From: Chlorobiota bacterium
GTDB taxonomy: Bacteria > Bacteroidota > Ignavibacteria > OLB7
Reading direction: 5' to 3'
DNA length: 64,000 nucleotides
NCBI GenBank assembly: GCA_016788565.1
Contig: JAEUSP010000052.1
Location: 53,026-117,025 of the forward strand
This document shows, in pieces, positions 18,063 through 27,051 of this stretch (the stretch's first letter is position 1; the number at the start of each line of letters is the position of its first letter). The notes under the pieces are model-generated. The model searched no databases and was not told the DNA's origin. It was given only the letters and a program-made list of their open reading frames with translations. The translations under genes were made by a program, and so were the position numbers.

Positions 18063-18120
18063 AAAAAAAACAACCGAGGGGGAGGTGCGGCAAAAATGCG
18101 GCATCCCCCTCGGTTGTTTA
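18063..18120 (-). terminator. Rho-independent terminator of yicC-gmk-rpoZ
   Basis: On the minus strand a long stem AACAACCGAGGGGGA with its complement, closed by a GC-rich tip with a small mismatch and a T-rich loop, is followed by eight T residues. It lies 43 bases past the rpoZ stop. Confidence 0.9.
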
Positions 18121-18163
18121 TCGGCTGATGATTATCGGCTGTTGTTTGCAGCGACTGTAGTTG

Positions 18164-18457
18164 TCAGTACTGCGGCTCGCGGTAGCGGTATTCAAGGTCG
18201 CCATCCAGCATCTCATCCAACGCCAAGAATGTTGGTTTGGGGATGTGGTCGAACTCGCGCGCAACCTCAAGTTGGTCAGGGTTCACAACCTCGGTGTCGT
18301 CGTCGTTGGGGATGGCAACTTCGGCAATGCGTGCCTGCAAATTAGCGCGCAGCTCATCGTTGATTTGGCGCGCACGGCGCGACATGATGACAATGGCCTC
18401 GTAGATGCTTCCGGCTTCCCCGGTTGCCTGTTTCAAATCTACTGGTCGGATCGGCAT
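18164..18457 (-). CDS. rpoZ: RNA polymerase omega subunit (RpoZ/Rpb6 family)
   Basis: The 97-aa protein starts MPIRPVDLKQATGEAG and has the conserved helix IYEAIVIMSRRARQINDEL that packs on the beta-prime subunit. Omega helps assemble and stabilise RNA polymerase. The ATG at 18457 has AAGGGAAG just upstream and gives the usual length, whereas the longer reading adds 25 residues not seen in the family. The acidic tail is moderately long. It is the last gene of the conserved yicC-gmk-rpoZ cluster and is followed by a strong terminator. Confidence 0.9.
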   Translation of the reverse strand: MPIRPVDLKQATGEAGSIYEAIVIMSRRARQINDELRANLQARIAEVAIPNDDDTEVVNPDQLEVAREFDHIPKPTFLALDEMLDGDLEYRYREPQY

Positions 18458-18558
18458 GGGCTTCCCTTTCTGGTTATCGTATGGATTATGATCGTTCTGT
18501 TTGCAATGCCAAAGCATCGTGGATTGAAGCACCGCGGGCGACGCAACGGCGGCTGGAA

Positions 18559-19113
18559 TTATTGCAGCAACACCTCAATCTGCTGCACGGCACGCTCCAC
18601 AATGTCGTTCACCACAACCGCATCAAACTGCCCCTGCATCTCCATCTCCATCCGCGCACGGTTGATGCGTGTTTGCTGAACCTGGGCGCTTTCGGTTTGG
18701 CGGTTGCGCAGCCGCCGCTCAAGTTCTTCCAACGACGGCGGGGCGATAAACACCAGCAACGCTTCATCGGGGAAGGCGGCGCGGATGGAGAGCGCGCCTT
18801 TCACATCAACATCAAAAATTACCCGCGCATCCCCTTCGGCTTCCTGAAGTTGCCGCGCAATTTGGCTTCGGAGCGTTCCGTACAGGTTGCCAAATATCTC
18901 CTCCCACTCAATCAACTCTCCGCTGGCAATCCGCTGCTGAAACTCCTCCCGACCCAAAAAGAAGTAATCCTTCCCGTGAACTTCGTTTGGCCGTTGCTGG
19001 CGTGTGGTTGCCGAAACCGAAAACCGCCACGATGGATGCCGCTGTATCAGCCGCCGAGCAATGGTGGTTTTCCCCGCGCCGCTTGGTGCCGATAAAACAA
19101 GCAGTCGCATCAT
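18559..19113 (-). CDS. gmk: Guanylate kinase
   Basis: The 184-aa enzyme phosphorylates GMP to GDP with ATP. The P-loop APSGAGKTT (9-17) and the GMP-binding strand SVSATTRQQRPNEVHGKDYFF, with the conserved Ser, Thr-Arg and Tyr positions, are clear, as is IFDVDVKGA. The start codon overlaps the yicC stop by ATGA, which indicates translational coupling. A second ATG at 19110 is an alternative start. The length is standard for the family. Confidence 0.97.
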   Translation of the reverse strand: MMRLLVLSAPSGAGKTTIARRLIQRHPSWRFSVSATTRQQRPNEVHGKDYFFLGREEFQQRIASGELIEWEEIFGNLYGTLRSQIARQLQEAEGDARVIFDVDVKGALSIRAAFPDEALLVFIAPPSLEELERRLRNRQTESAQVQQTRINRARMEMEMQGQFDAVVVNDIVERAVQQIEVLLQ

Positions 19114-19988
19114 TCGATGTTCTGCACCTGTTCGCGGATTTTCTCCAGCTCCTCCTTTGCCCGCACAACAAGGTGGGCAATTTCCGAATCATTCGATTTG
19201 GAGCCGATGGTCGTGATCTCGCGGTTCATCTCCTGCAACAGGAATCCCAGCTTCCGCCCCGCCGGTTCCGGCCCGTCGACGGCTTCCATGAAGAATTTTG
19301 CGTGGCTGCGGTAGCGGACGCACTCCTCGGTAACGTCTAGCTTCTCGGCAAGGATCACAATCTCGAACTCTAACCGCTGCTCGTCAATCTCATCGTTCTC
19401 AAACAGCTGGGCAATCCGCTCGCGAAGGCGTTGGCGTTCTTGCGGGATTTTCTCACGGCTGATCTTCTCAACATTTTCCACCATCGCGCTGATGCTTGCA
19501 ACGCGGTTGCTGATATCGCGGGAAAGCTCCTTCCCTTCGTTGCGCCGCATTGTGTCCAGCGCGCGGGCGGCTTCGTCCACGGCTTGCGCAACAAGCTCCC
19601 ACTGCACATCCTCGCTAACTTCGGTTGTGGGCCTAATCAGTAGGTCGCTGAACCGGAGCAGGTGATCCAAGCTCACCGCTTCTTTCAGTTTGGCGGCTTT
19701 TTTAATCTGCTCCAGTGCTTCCTTGTAGGCAGCCACTGTGTCGGGGTCCACGGCTAATCCGGTGGTGGCTTTCTGCTCACGCTCGACGTTGACCGAGACG
19801 TTGATCTTGCCACGGTTGACAATTTTTCGGACGATTTCGCGGATGTCGTTTTCGCGCGGGTTCAGGTCGCGCGGGGTGCGGGTAATGACTTCAAGGAAGC
19901 GGCTGTTTAGGCTGCGAAGCTCTACCGAGACCGAAACGCCATCGCGTGAACGTTCGCTTCGGCCGTAGCCGGTCATGCTGGTTATCAT
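19110..19988 (-). CDS. yicC: YicC-family endoribonuclease
   Basis: The 292-aa protein opens MITSMTGYGRSE, the YicC/YloC signature, and has the C-terminal DUF1732 part with LDVTEECVRYRSHAKFF and GRKLGFLLQEMNREITTIGSKS. Family members are reported to be endoribonucleases acting in RNA turnover and stationary-phase stress. It is the first gene of the yicC-gmk-rpoZ cluster, an arrangement widespread in bacteria, and overlaps gmk by four bases. A TAnnTTTG promoter core lies 46 bases upstream. Confidence 0.95.
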   Translation of the reverse strand: MITSMTGYGRSERSRDGVSVSVELRSLNSRFLEVITRTPRDLNPRENDIREIVRKIVNRGKINVSVNVEREQKATTGLAVDPDTVAAYKEALEQIKKAAKLKEAVSLDHLLRFSDLLIRPTTEVSEDVQWELVAQAVDEAARALDTMRRNEGKELSRDISNRVASISAMVENVEKISREKIPQERQRLRERIAQLFENDEIDEQRLEFEIVILAEKLDVTEECVRYRSHAKFFMEAVDGPEPAGRKLGFLLQEMNREITTIGSKSNDSEIAHLVVRAKEELEKIREQVQNIE

Positions 19989-20033
19989 GCGCTAATGTGC
20001 TGGCTGAAAGACTGGTTAATGAGAAAGAAGCGT

Positions 20034-20041
20034 CAAACTTA
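20034..20041 (-). promoter_or_regulatory. TAnnTTTG promoter core for yicC-gmk-rpoZ
   Basis: On the minus strand this reads TAAGTTTG, a full match to the Bacteroidota -7 core, with transcription expected to start near 20027, about 39 bases before the yicC ATG. It directly follows the T-run of the upstream terminator; a -33 element is not obvious. Confidence 0.45.
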
Positions 20042-20042
20042 C

Positions 20043-20096
20043 AAAAAAGCCACCCCGTTTAGCCGTTACAGAGCGAAGCCAAACGGGGAATGGTGA
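20043..20096 (-). terminator. Rho-independent terminator of the OmpA-like gene
   Basis: On the minus strand CCCCGTTT (20088-20081) pairs with AAACGGGG (20060-20053), with extra pairing inside the loop, and is followed by TGGCTTTTTT. It lies about 40 bases past the stop of the gene at 20138. Confidence 0.75.
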
Positions 20097-20137
20097 TTTT
20101 TTCGATTCTCTGTGCGTTGCCGAAGCCGTCCACGCGG

Positions 20138-21019
20138 CTACATCTCGCTGTCGCTGTCGTCGTCGTCCTCGTCGGGGTTGATGGATTTAATCACGATCGC
20201 CACGTTGTCCGGAAGCGACGTTGCATCCCAACTGAGCGTTACCGGGTCGGCAATGGTCCACTCCAACCGCGTCACGCTGATCTTGGCGGCTTTCATGTAT
20301 TCTTTGATAGCGTTCAGCCGCTGGCGGCCAAGCTCCTTTTTCTCCTCCTCGGTCAGGGCGGGGGCCGGTGGCGGCGGCGGCGGTGGTGGCGGTGGTGCCA
20401 CAGCACCTTTCTTCCCTTTTTTGGCTGGCTTCGCTTTTTTTGCCGGCGGTGGCGGTGGTGGTGGCGGCGCAGATTTCACATCGGGGGTCAGGGTGATACC
20501 AACCACAATCGCGCCGTTGATTTTCAACATCTTCTCAATCTCATACAGCTTTTGCGTTGGTTTCAGAACCGCCGAGCCAGGCTCGAACAGTCGCCCCGCA
20601 AAAAGCTGCGCCCCAACAGGGATTCGCTCCAGATAGATGTTGGTATCCACTTCCTGGTAGTTCAGGTCGTCGGGGGTGCAGTAGTAGATGTCGGTGATGA
20701 AATACCCGGGGGTTTTCAGCCGGAAACGGTACATGGTTTGCGGGTCCAGAAGCATCTGGTACTCGCCGGTGTTCGCGTTGATTTTGGAGTTATTCACCGA
20801 GCGGCTGCTCCCTTTCCCTTCCGCCTCGAACGCCCACATCTTGCCGGTGCCAACCGGTTTTTGCGATTTGGCATCCAGCACCATGCCGCGGATCAACTTG
20901 ATGGGATTTTTGATTTGCGCAGATGCTGGTTGCGCCGCGGCCACTGCCAGCAACGCCAACAGAGCACAATGCCCCACAGCCAAATGCCACGAACCGACAG
21001 CAATGTTGATAATCCTCAT
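20138..21019 (-). CDS. Secreted OmpA-like protein with a Pro/Lys-rich insert
   Basis: I use the ATG at 21019, which has AAGGGAA upstream and yields a signal peptide ending QPASAQ (293 aa). The N-terminal half has a beta-sandwich that looks like a carboxypeptidase-regulatory-type fold (KLIRGMVLDAKSQKPVG, MYRFRLKTPGYF). The second half begins like an OmpA C-domain (AGRLFEPGSAVLKPTQKLYEIEKML). It is then interrupted by two proline runs flanking a Lys-rich stretch, and resumes with LGRQRLNAIKEYMKAAKISVTRLE, the helix and strand that normally follow. The C-terminus is acidic (DEDDDDSDSEM). It probably binds peptidoglycan in the periplasm, but the insert splits the domain and could alter this. Confidence 0.7.
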   Translation of the reverse strand: MRIINIAVGSWHLAVGHCALLALLAVAAAQPASAQIKNPIKLIRGMVLDAKSQKPVGTGKMWAFEAEGKGSSRSVNNSKINANTGEYQMLLDPQTMYRFRLKTPGYFITDIYYCTPDDLNYQEVDTNIYLERIPVGAQLFAGRLFEPGSAVLKPTQKLYEIEKMLKINGAIVVGITLTPDVKSAPPPPPPPPAKKAKPAKKGKKGAVAPPPPPPPPPPAPALTEEEKKELGRQRLNAIKEYMKAAKISVTRLEWTIADPVTLSWDATSLPDNVAIVIKSINPDEDDDDSDSEM

Positions 21020-21205
21020 TGATTCCCTTGCTTGATTGCTATTGATATTGATTACGACAGCGTTCTTCATTCCTTTGCGGAGCGAGTGAAAGAGGGGGGA
21101 AAGCACACAGCAAGCCGCGGCTTCAAGGGGGATGATACGGCATCCTTTTTTTGTTTCCTACAAGTTGGGCAACCCATTTCCATTTTTGCCGAAGCCCTGC
21201 CCTGC

Positions 21206-21988
21206 TCAGCGGTTCAGGAATCGGGCGATTCCGGCTTGGCAATCGGGGGTCATCCGGGCAAGGGCGTTCATCCGCGAGGCGTAGTCAAGCGCGGAATCAA
21301 GGGGCATTCCATCCAGCGCGGTCAGCATCTGCTTGGTGAGCGCGATTGCCGACCCGCTTGCCGCAGCGAACTCAGCCGTCAAGTTGGAAATGTGAGCATC
21401 CAACGCCGCCACCGCCTCATCCCCACTTCCCGGAATCACGGTTGTGACAAGCCCACGCTGGGCGGCCTCGGTTGCGGTGATTATTCTTCCGCTCAGCAGC
21501 AGTTCACGGGTCTGCATCTGCTGGCTTTTGCGGATCAGAAACGCCATCACGATAGCGGGGATGAAGCCGATCTTCACTTCGGTGTAGCCAAAGCTGGCAC
21601 TTTCCACAGCAACCACAATATCACACACGGTTGCCAGGCCGCACCCGCCAGCAATCGCCGGGCCGTGAACGCGCGCAATCACCGGTTTGGGGACTTCATA
21701 AATCGCCCGCAACGTTCTGGCAAGCGATGCCGAATCGTTCATGTTGTCAAGCGGGGTGAACTGCGCCATTTGCTGCAGATATGCAAGATCGGCCCCGGCG
21801 CAAAATGCTTTTCCCCGCCCGGCAATCACGATGGAGCGGATGGAGTCGTCGGCACCAAACTCCTGCACAGCATCGTGCAGTTCCGCCACCATCAGGCTAT
21901 CAAGGGCATTCCGTTTTTCGGGGCGGTTCAGGTAGATGAAGCCTGCGCTCTGAACACGCTCAACTTCAAGGCGTTGATATTCTGGCAT
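21206..21988 (-). CDS. Enoyl-CoA hydratase/isomerase family protein
   Basis: The 260-aa crotonase-fold enzyme has the oxyanion-hole motif AFCAGADL (61-68) and the second glycine pair HGPAIAGGCGLA (109-120). Two acidic residues sit at the usual catalytic positions, Glu137 in FGYTEVKIGFIPA and Glu162 in TRELLLSG. After the first Glu the usual GAGGTQR is replaced by AIVMAFLIRK, as in methylglutaconyl-CoA hydratase-like members, so leucine or fatty-acid degradation is possible. The exact substrate cannot be decided from sequence alone. It stands alone between an OmpA-like protein and a protease gene on the same strand. Confidence 0.85.
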   Translation of the reverse strand: MPEYQRLEVERVQSAGFIYLNRPEKRNALDSLMVAELHDAVQEFGADDSIRSIVIAGRGKAFCAGADLAYLQQMAQFTPLDNMNDSASLARTLRAIYEVPKPVIARVHGPAIAGGCGLATVCDIVVAVESASFGYTEVKIGFIPAIVMAFLIRKSQQMQTRELLLSGRIITATEAAQRGLVTTVIPGSGDEAVAALDAHISNLTAEFAAASGSAIALTKQMLTALDGMPLDSALDYASRMNALARMTPDCQAGIARFLNR

Positions 21989-21994
21989 TGCAAA

Positions 21995-22035
21995 AAGCTG
22001 AGTTGAAAATGCTGAGTTGAAAATGCCGAGCTCGA
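21995..22035. repeat. Short direct repeat
   Basis: GCTGAGTTGAAAAT occurs twice in tandem, followed by a third partial unit reading GCCGAG. It lies between the hydratase start and the protease stop and belongs to the same loose family of CATT-rich repeats seen near 9840 and 33880. Confidence 0.4.
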
Positions 22036-22054
22036 TTCCAGCAATCGCCGGTTT

Positions 22055-25000
22055 CTATTTCACCAAAATCACCTGCTGCGAGGCCACGGTGGAGCCGTTG
22101 CTTAGCCGCACAAGGTAGCGGCCAGTTGGCAACGCGCTGGCATCGTAGGTGATGGTGGTATCGGAACTGGTGAGCTGGTTGGTAAGGTCCGCCACAGCAT
22201 TGCCGTTGTTGTCGAACACACGCAACTGATAGTTAGCCCCGGCGGTGCGAACCCGAAGCGCGAAAATACGTGAGGTTGGGTTTGGGCGCGCAAGCCCAAG
22301 ATACCCGGGCGAAGGCTGCTCCCCGGCATCGGCCACGCTGGTGGGGATTCCCAAAAACTCATAGATGGCTTGCCTTCCCTGGCGGGTGGGTGTGGTCATC
22401 CCAAACAGGAACAACGTGGTGTCCTCCTGGTCGGGATCAAGCCGAACCACCTTCCCCCACACCAGGCTGATATCCCCCGGCCCCGCGCTTTGCGAACCGA
22501 TGCCGTTGGAGATGGTGCGCCATTTTTCCGAGAACGTGAAGCCGTCGTACAGGTTGACAGTGTCACCCTCGTTGTTGATGGCATAAAAAATTGGGCGTTG
22601 AACATCCCCCGCGATTGCCCCGGCCACGCCGTAGCCGCTGGCATTTTCCACGCGAGAAAGGACGCTGATTCTTCCGCTGGGGTCGGTTCCGTAGCGGACG
22701 GTTTGCCCCCCGGATTCGGCGGCGATATCCCAGTCGGTGAACATGGCAATGCGGAAACTATCCAACCGTTGGCCGCTTCGGTTGCGTGTGCGAAGCTCAA
22801 TCCCGATGGCATCCTTCACCCCTGCTTTTTTCACAAACCTCAGCTTCAGTTCAATCCCCATTTTTCGCCCGTCGGTCACAACCGAATCGGTGAGGGTTAG
22901 TGTGGAGTCGTTGGCCAGCGATGGAAGCTCAATCGGGCCGAAATCCACCGTGCGTGGCTCGCTATCGCTTCCGCGAATGTTGCTCAGGATTGTGGCTCCA
23001 TCCCCGGCAACAATAAACCCACCTTCGTACAGCAACGATTTCCCCAAATAGAGGAAGCCATCCCCCACGGTGTTGTCCGGATAATCGTGGTAGCCTAACC
23101 GGCCACGGGTGGAGATGGAGGCCACAATATCTGGCGTGGAGGCGGTGAAATATGGGCGGGCGAACATCTGGCGGGCGAACCCAAAATCGCGATAACTGCT
23201 GTCGGCAGTGTAGGCAAAACGGAGGTGAACAATGGATTCGGTGGGAGCGGTAACGGTGAAGCGAATGCCACTATCGGCCAGCGCAACGCCATTGCGAAGC
23301 AGCGTGGCAATCCGCGCCGTGTCGTTGCGGTTGATCTGGATTGTGGGTATCTGGTCGCCAATGGTTGCGGCAGTGATTTTGATGTTTGTGGCATCCCCCA
23401 GCAGGTTCCGCATCCGCACGCGGAGCAAGCCTTGCTCGCCAACTGAGAAATTTTCACGCGGGGTTCCGTTCAGATCGGTCAGGAAGATGGAATCCAACAC
23501 AATGCCTGGGCGCGAGAATGGGTCGTCGGTAAGGGCGCGCAGGATGTTGATCCGTCCGGTTCCCATCAACCCAACTTTGTCGGGGTTTTTGTTGTTGATG
23601 TTCTCGGCCGTCAGCCGCAGGTGGGCAATCGCTTGGTCGGCACTCAGCATCGGGTAACGGCTACGCACCAACGCCAACGCGCCGGTGGCGTTCGGCGCGG
23701 AGAAGGAAGTGGCAACGCCAACCTCACCGTAGCTGTTGTTTTCACCAGTGGAGAAACCGCCCGGAGCCGAAACGCCGATGTGAGGTCCCGTTGTCGTCTC
23801 ATAAACATCGTTCCCCCCCACCGCCCCAACTCCCAACACGTGGCGGTATCCGGCTGGATAGTAGGTTCCGAACCCTGGGGGATTTCCGCCGCCGGCCACA
23901 ATCGCGCAGTCGAACGTCTCCACCACGTTGGTGATAAGGTCCTGAAGCACCCGCGAGTAGCTTTCTTCCCCCCAACTGCAATTAATCACTTTGCAACCGC
24001 GGCGCGCTGCATAGATGATCCCTTCGTAGGCCATTGTCAGTTCGCCGGTTTTGTTGTTGGCCATTTTAATCGGGAAGAATCGGCACAGGTTTCCAACCCC
24101 AGCAATGCCAACCTTGTTGTTGGTTGCTGCCGATGCAAACCCTGTCACAAACGTTCCGTGGGCCGAGCCTTTGGTGATGCCGGGGAGTGTGCTGTCTTCC
24201 TGCCAGGTCAGGTTTGCGCCGCGCCAATCGTCCACCGCGCCGTTGTTGTCGTCATCAACGTTGTTAGTCCGTTTGTCGCGACCCAGCGCGTCTTTTCCCA
24301 TCTCGGCGGTGTTCTCGCTGATGTTCGGGGCAAGGTCTTCATGGAACATGTCAATGCCCGCATCCACAATGCCGATCAACATGTTGGTATCGCCGGGCCA
24401 GACTTCCCACCCTTCGTAGGCCCTCATCTGCGGAAGCTGTTTCTGCTGCCAGATTTGCGGGTCGTTGGGTGAAAGTGGCGGGCCGACAAGCTGCGGAAGG
24501 ATCATCGGCTCGGCATACTCAACTTCGGGGAACTCCATCAGCTTCCGCGCGGCTTCGCGTGGGTGCATTGCGGCAGTGTAGCGAGCCTCGATGATGCGGC
24601 TAAATTCTTCCTGCGCTTCCATCCCCCGCACGTAGCGTTGCAGTTCGGCTCCGCCGTTTCCCTTGCCGCTTTTTGCTGGCGGCTGCACCAACGCTGGGAT
24701 CGTGATTGGTATCCGTGTGGCGTTGGCCTGGCCAAGCCCGGCACGGCTGATAAGCTGGGCAACGCGGCTTGTGGCATCGGCGTTGGCTTGCGATGCTGGG
24801 TTGCCTGCGGTTGTGCTTCCCCCCCAATGTTTGCGGAGCTTCACGTAGAGGGCGTTGGCCACCACTTTATCGCGGCTGGCGATGTCGGGGATTACTCCAT
24901 GTGTTGCCAGTGCTTCCTGCTTCGCGCTTGGCGACGGGGGGGCAACGATTATCGGACGCGCGGCATTTTTATCGGCCTTCTTCTCAATTGGCGCAGTTTT

Positions 25001-25120
25001 TTTCTCAATTGATTTTTCGGCAGGCTTGGAAGGAACCTGAGAAAGGAGCGGAACCACACCAACCAGCAGCAGGGAAACGCTGGCAAGAAGCAATCGGAAG
25101 AAAGGGGTTCGAGCGTTCAT
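22055..25120 (-). CDS. Subtilisin-family (S8) secreted protease with T9SS sorting domain
   Basis: The ATG at 25120 begins a good signal peptide (ending PLLSQ); an upstream ATG at 25144 adds eight residues. A prodomain (about 60-230, with YVKLRKHWGG and FPEVEYAEP) precedes the S8 catalytic domain. The triad is visible as Asp in VDAGID (about 253), His in SAHGTFVTG (about 321) and Ser in TSFSAPNATGA (about 470). A large beta-rich region follows, then a sorting domain with RPNPTSRIF and LPTGRYLVRL. The enzyme should be exported by T9SS and degrade external protein or mature other surface proteins. A Lys/Glu/Pro-rich stretch after the signal peptide is unusual. All catalytic residues are intact. 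Confidence 0.9.
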   Translation of the reverse strand: MNARTPFFRLLLASVSLLLVGVVPLLSQVPSKPAEKSIEKKTAPIEKKADKNAARPIIVAPPSPSAKQEALATHGVIPDIASRDKVVANALYVKLRKHWGGSTTAGNPASQANADATSRVAQLISRAGLGQANATRIPITIPALVQPPAKSGKGNGGAELQRYVRGMEAQEEFSRIIEARYTAAMHPREAARKLMEFPEVEYAEPMILPQLVGPPLSPNDPQIWQQKQLPQMRAYEGWEVWPGDTNMLIGIVDAGIDMFHEDLAPNISENTAEMGKDALGRDKRTNNVDDDNNGAVDDWRGANLTWQEDSTLPGITKGSAHGTFVTGFASAATNNKVGIAGVGNLCRFFPIKMANNKTGELTMAYEGIIYAARRGCKVINCSWGEESYSRVLQDLITNVVETFDCAIVAGGGNPPGFGTYYPAGYRHVLGVGAVGGNDVYETTTGPHIGVSAPGGFSTGENNSYGEVGVATSFSAPNATGALALVRSRYPMLSADQAIAHLRLTAENINNKNPDKVGLMGTGRINILRALTDDPFSRPGIVLDSIFLTDLNGTPRENFSVGEQGLLRVRMRNLLGDATNIKITAATIGDQIPTIQINRNDTARIATLLRNGVALADSGIRFTVTAPTESIVHLRFAYTADSSYRDFGFARQMFARPYFTASTPDIVASISTRGRLGYHDYPDNTVGDGFLYLGKSLLYEGGFIVAGDGATILSNIRGSDSEPRTVDFGPIELPSLANDSTLTLTDSVVTDGRKMGIELKLRFVKKAGVKDAIGIELRTRNRSGQRLDSFRIAMFTDWDIAAESGGQTVRYGTDPSGRISVLSRVENASGYGVAGAIAGDVQRPIFYAINNEGDTVNLYDGFTFSEKWRTISNGIGSQSAGPGDISLVWGKVVRLDPDQEDTTLFLFGMTTPTRQGRQAIYEFLGIPTSVADAGEQPSPGYLGLARPNPTSRIFALRVRTAGANYQLRVFDNNGNAVADLTNQLTSSDTTITYDASALPTGRYLVRLSNGSTVASQQVILVK

Positions 25121-25191
25121 GGTTAGTAGTCTGGAAAGGTTCATCGGTATCGTGTGTGTGGGCGCTGCTTCTGCTAAGTCGGGATTTTTTT

Positions 25192-26013
25192 TCAGTGCTC
25201 TGGCGTGCGGCGTTCCCGCACCAGCGGCGGCGTTAGGAATTGCTCAATTTTCACGGCGTGCATTGTTGCCGGGTCAATTTCCAGATAGACTGCGGCCATT
25301 CGCGTGTCGCCGGTTGCCATCTCGAACTTGTGCGGAGTTTGCAGCATGAACCGCTTGATCGCCACCTCCTTCTTCATGCCGATAACGGAGTCGTAGGCTC
25401 CGGTCATTCCCACATCGGTTAGGAAAGCGGTTCCGCTGGGAAGAATGCGGGCATCGTTGGTTTGCACGTGGGTGTGTGTTCCAATCACCGCGCTGACCCT
25501 GCCATCCAAGTGGGCGGCAAGTGCCATTTTTTCGGCGGTGGCCTCGGCATGGAAATCCACAATAATGGCCCCGGTTGTGTGGCGCAGTTTTTCCAGCGCC
25601 CAATCGGCGGCGTGGAACGGGCAATCAATGCTGGGAAGGAAGGTGCGCCCCTGCAAGTTTATCACGGTGACAGAGTGACCGGTGGGGAGCGCGTTTGTTA
25701 CGAACCCCAAGCCAACGTTGCCACGGGGATAGTTCAGCGGTCGAAGCACGTTCCGGTTGTTGGCAAGCACATCTTTGGATTGCCATTTTTCCCAGATATG
25801 GTTCCCAGAAGTGATCACGTTGGCCCCGGCGCGGAAGATGGTTTCGGCATCCGAGTGGCGGATACCCTTCCCCTCATAGACGTTCTCACCATTGACGATG
25901 ACGAAATCGGCAGCATACTGCTGGGTTAGCCGGGGTAGCTCCTCGGCAAGGCGTTGCAGCCCTGGTTCACCAACAACATCACCCACCAACAGAATGCGAA
26001 GAAGTTCAGGCAT
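25192..26013 (-). CDS. ymdB: YmdB-family metallophosphoesterase
   Basis: The 273-aa protein (start at 26013; the longer reading is untranslated leader) is a TIGR00282-type phosphoesterase. Metal ligands are recognisable: Asp12 in VGDVVG, Glu43 in NGENVYEGKG, Asn71-His72 in GNHIWE, His155 in FHAEATAEK, and His180 and His182 in GTHTHVQT. Characterised YmdB hydrolyses 2',3'-cyclic nucleotides and affects global expression and biofilm state. The length is normal for the family. It is divergent from the adenosyltransferase gene at 26183, so the 169 bases between them must hold two promoters. Confidence 0.92.
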   Translation of the reverse strand: MPELLRILLVGDVVGEPGLQRLAEELPRLTQQYAADFVIVNGENVYEGKGIRHSDAETIFRAGANVITSGNHIWEKWQSKDVLANNRNVLRPLNYPRGNVGLGFVTNALPTGHSVTVINLQGRTFLPSIDCPFHAADWALEKLRHTTGAIIVDFHAEATAEKMALAAHLDGRVSAVIGTHTHVQTNDARILPSGTAFLTDVGMTGAYDSVIGMKKEVAIKRFMLQTPHKFEMATGDTRMAAVYLEIDPATMHAVKIEQFLTPPLVRERRTPEH

Positions 26014-26182
26014 GAAAGAAATTGCTAAGTCGGGTTTGTTCGGAGCGGAGGGCACGCGGCTCTCCGTATTTTGTGCCGCACAAGATACAAACGAACCAGC
26101 AGCAGGGAAGGGGGAAGGAGCAGTATCGTGAAGGAAAGGAGCAGAAGCGAACATTTTTGCTGCACAACAACCAGCGCAAGGA

Positions 26183-26755
26183 ATGGCACTGAAAATCTAC
26201 ACGAAGACCGGCGACGACGGAACCACCGGATTGTTCGGCGGCCAGCGGGTCCAGAAAGATTCGCTTCGGATTGAATGCTACGGAACGGTTGATGAGCTGA
26301 ACAGTGCCATTGGCGTTGCCCGCTCGCACGGGTTGGCCCCCGCTCACGAAACGCTTGCCGACACGCTGCAACAGCAGTTGTTTGTTCTTGGCGCAGACCT
26401 TGCCACGCCACATTCCCACGATAGCAAGAAATTTTCCATCCCCCGCGTTACAGCCGCCGATGTGGAGTGTCTGGAATCGGCCATTGACCAGTGGGAAGCA
26501 ACACTTCCACCGCTAAAAAACTTCATCCTGCCCGGGGGAACGCCAAGCGGAGCGGCGTTGCATCTGGCCCGCACAATCTGCCGACGCGCCGAACGGAGTG
26601 CTGTAACGCTCTGGGGCCAGGAACCCGACATTGGCCATTTACCGATAACCTATCTGAACCGCCTAAGCGATCTGCTGTTTGTGTTTGCGCGCGCGGTCAA
26701 TCACGCTGCTGGGATTGAGGAACATCCGTGGAAGCCACGAGGGGTAGAAGAGTGA
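26183..26755 (+). CDS. PduO-type cob(I)alamin adenosyltransferase
   Basis: This 190-aa enzyme transfers the adenosyl group of ATP to cob(I)alamin, giving coenzyme B12. The N-terminal ATP-binding signature IYTKTGDDGTTGLFGGQRVQK is intact, followed by YGTVDELNSAIG and the second conserved block LPGGTPSGAALHLARTICRRAER. The substrate-binding Arg residues are in place. No B12-dependent enzyme or cobalamin riboswitch lies nearby in the window. A short run of GAAGAGTGA repeats follows the stop. Confidence 0.93.
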   Translation: MALKIYTKTGDDGTTGLFGGQRVQKDSLRIECYGTVDELNSAIGVARSHGLAPAHETLADTLQQQLFVLGADLATPHSHDSKKFSIPRVTAADVECLESAIDQWEATLPPLKNFILPGGTPSGAALHLARTICRRAERSAVTLWGQEPDIGHLPITYLNRLSDLLFVFARAVNHAAGIEEHPWKPRGVEE

Positions 26756-26785
26756 AGAGTGAGGGGTGAAGAGTGAAATAAGAAG
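26748..26785. repeat. GAAGAGTGA intergenic repeat
   Basis: Purine-rich units of the type GAAGAGTGAGGGGT and GAAGAGTGAA are repeated here and again near 41842-41870. They belong to common intergenic repeats that produce spurious peptides of the HSSLFT type. They start inside the last codons of the adenosyltransferase gene. Confidence 0.4.
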
Positions 26786-26893
26786 AGAAGAGGCGAAGGG
26801 AAGGTTTTCATCCGTTTGCGGCAACTGGTGGCGGAGCGCAATCGGCTGGCGGATAACAGTTTCTGACACACCTCTATCAAAAACCTTCTTTTT

Positions 26894-26926
26894 TTTGCTC
26901 CGCTGGAAAAAATGGAAGTACTTTTG
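26894..26926 (+). promoter_or_regulatory. Bacteroidota-type promoter for the lipoprotein at 27201
   Basis: TTTG at 26894-26897 lies 21 bases before TACTTTTG (26919-26926), a good -33/-7 pair. Transcription would start near 26933 and give a leader of about 268 bases before the ATG at 27201. Confidence 0.6.
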
Positions 26927-26950
26927 CGCTCGCTTTTTCCATCAGGTGTT

Positions 26951-27051
26951 GCTTGCCAATGGACGGATGCACTTCCCCACTAAACCGAATTCCGCACATT
27001 GCATCCATGCGGGCTAACTTGAACGGCTGACGCTTCGTTAGTGGGGCAAGC
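26951..27051 (+). promoter_or_regulatory. Candidate structured 5' leader of the lipoprotein gene
   Basis: GCTTGCC (26951-26957) can pair with GGCAAGC (27045-27051), enclosing CCACTAA (26977-26983) paired with TTAGTGG (27038-27044). Inside is CCGCA/TGCGG (26992-26996 with 27008-27012). GGATGCA (26965-26971) is complementary to TGCATCC (27000-27006), which would give an alternative fold or pseudoknot. The element sits in the long predicted leader. It matches no riboswitch class I know, so regulation is inference only. Confidence 0.35.

Noticed and set aside
26014..26182. Possible cobalamin riboswitch before the adenosyltransferase gene
   Set aside because: No B12-box or matching secondary structure is visible; the gap has only room for two divergent promoters.
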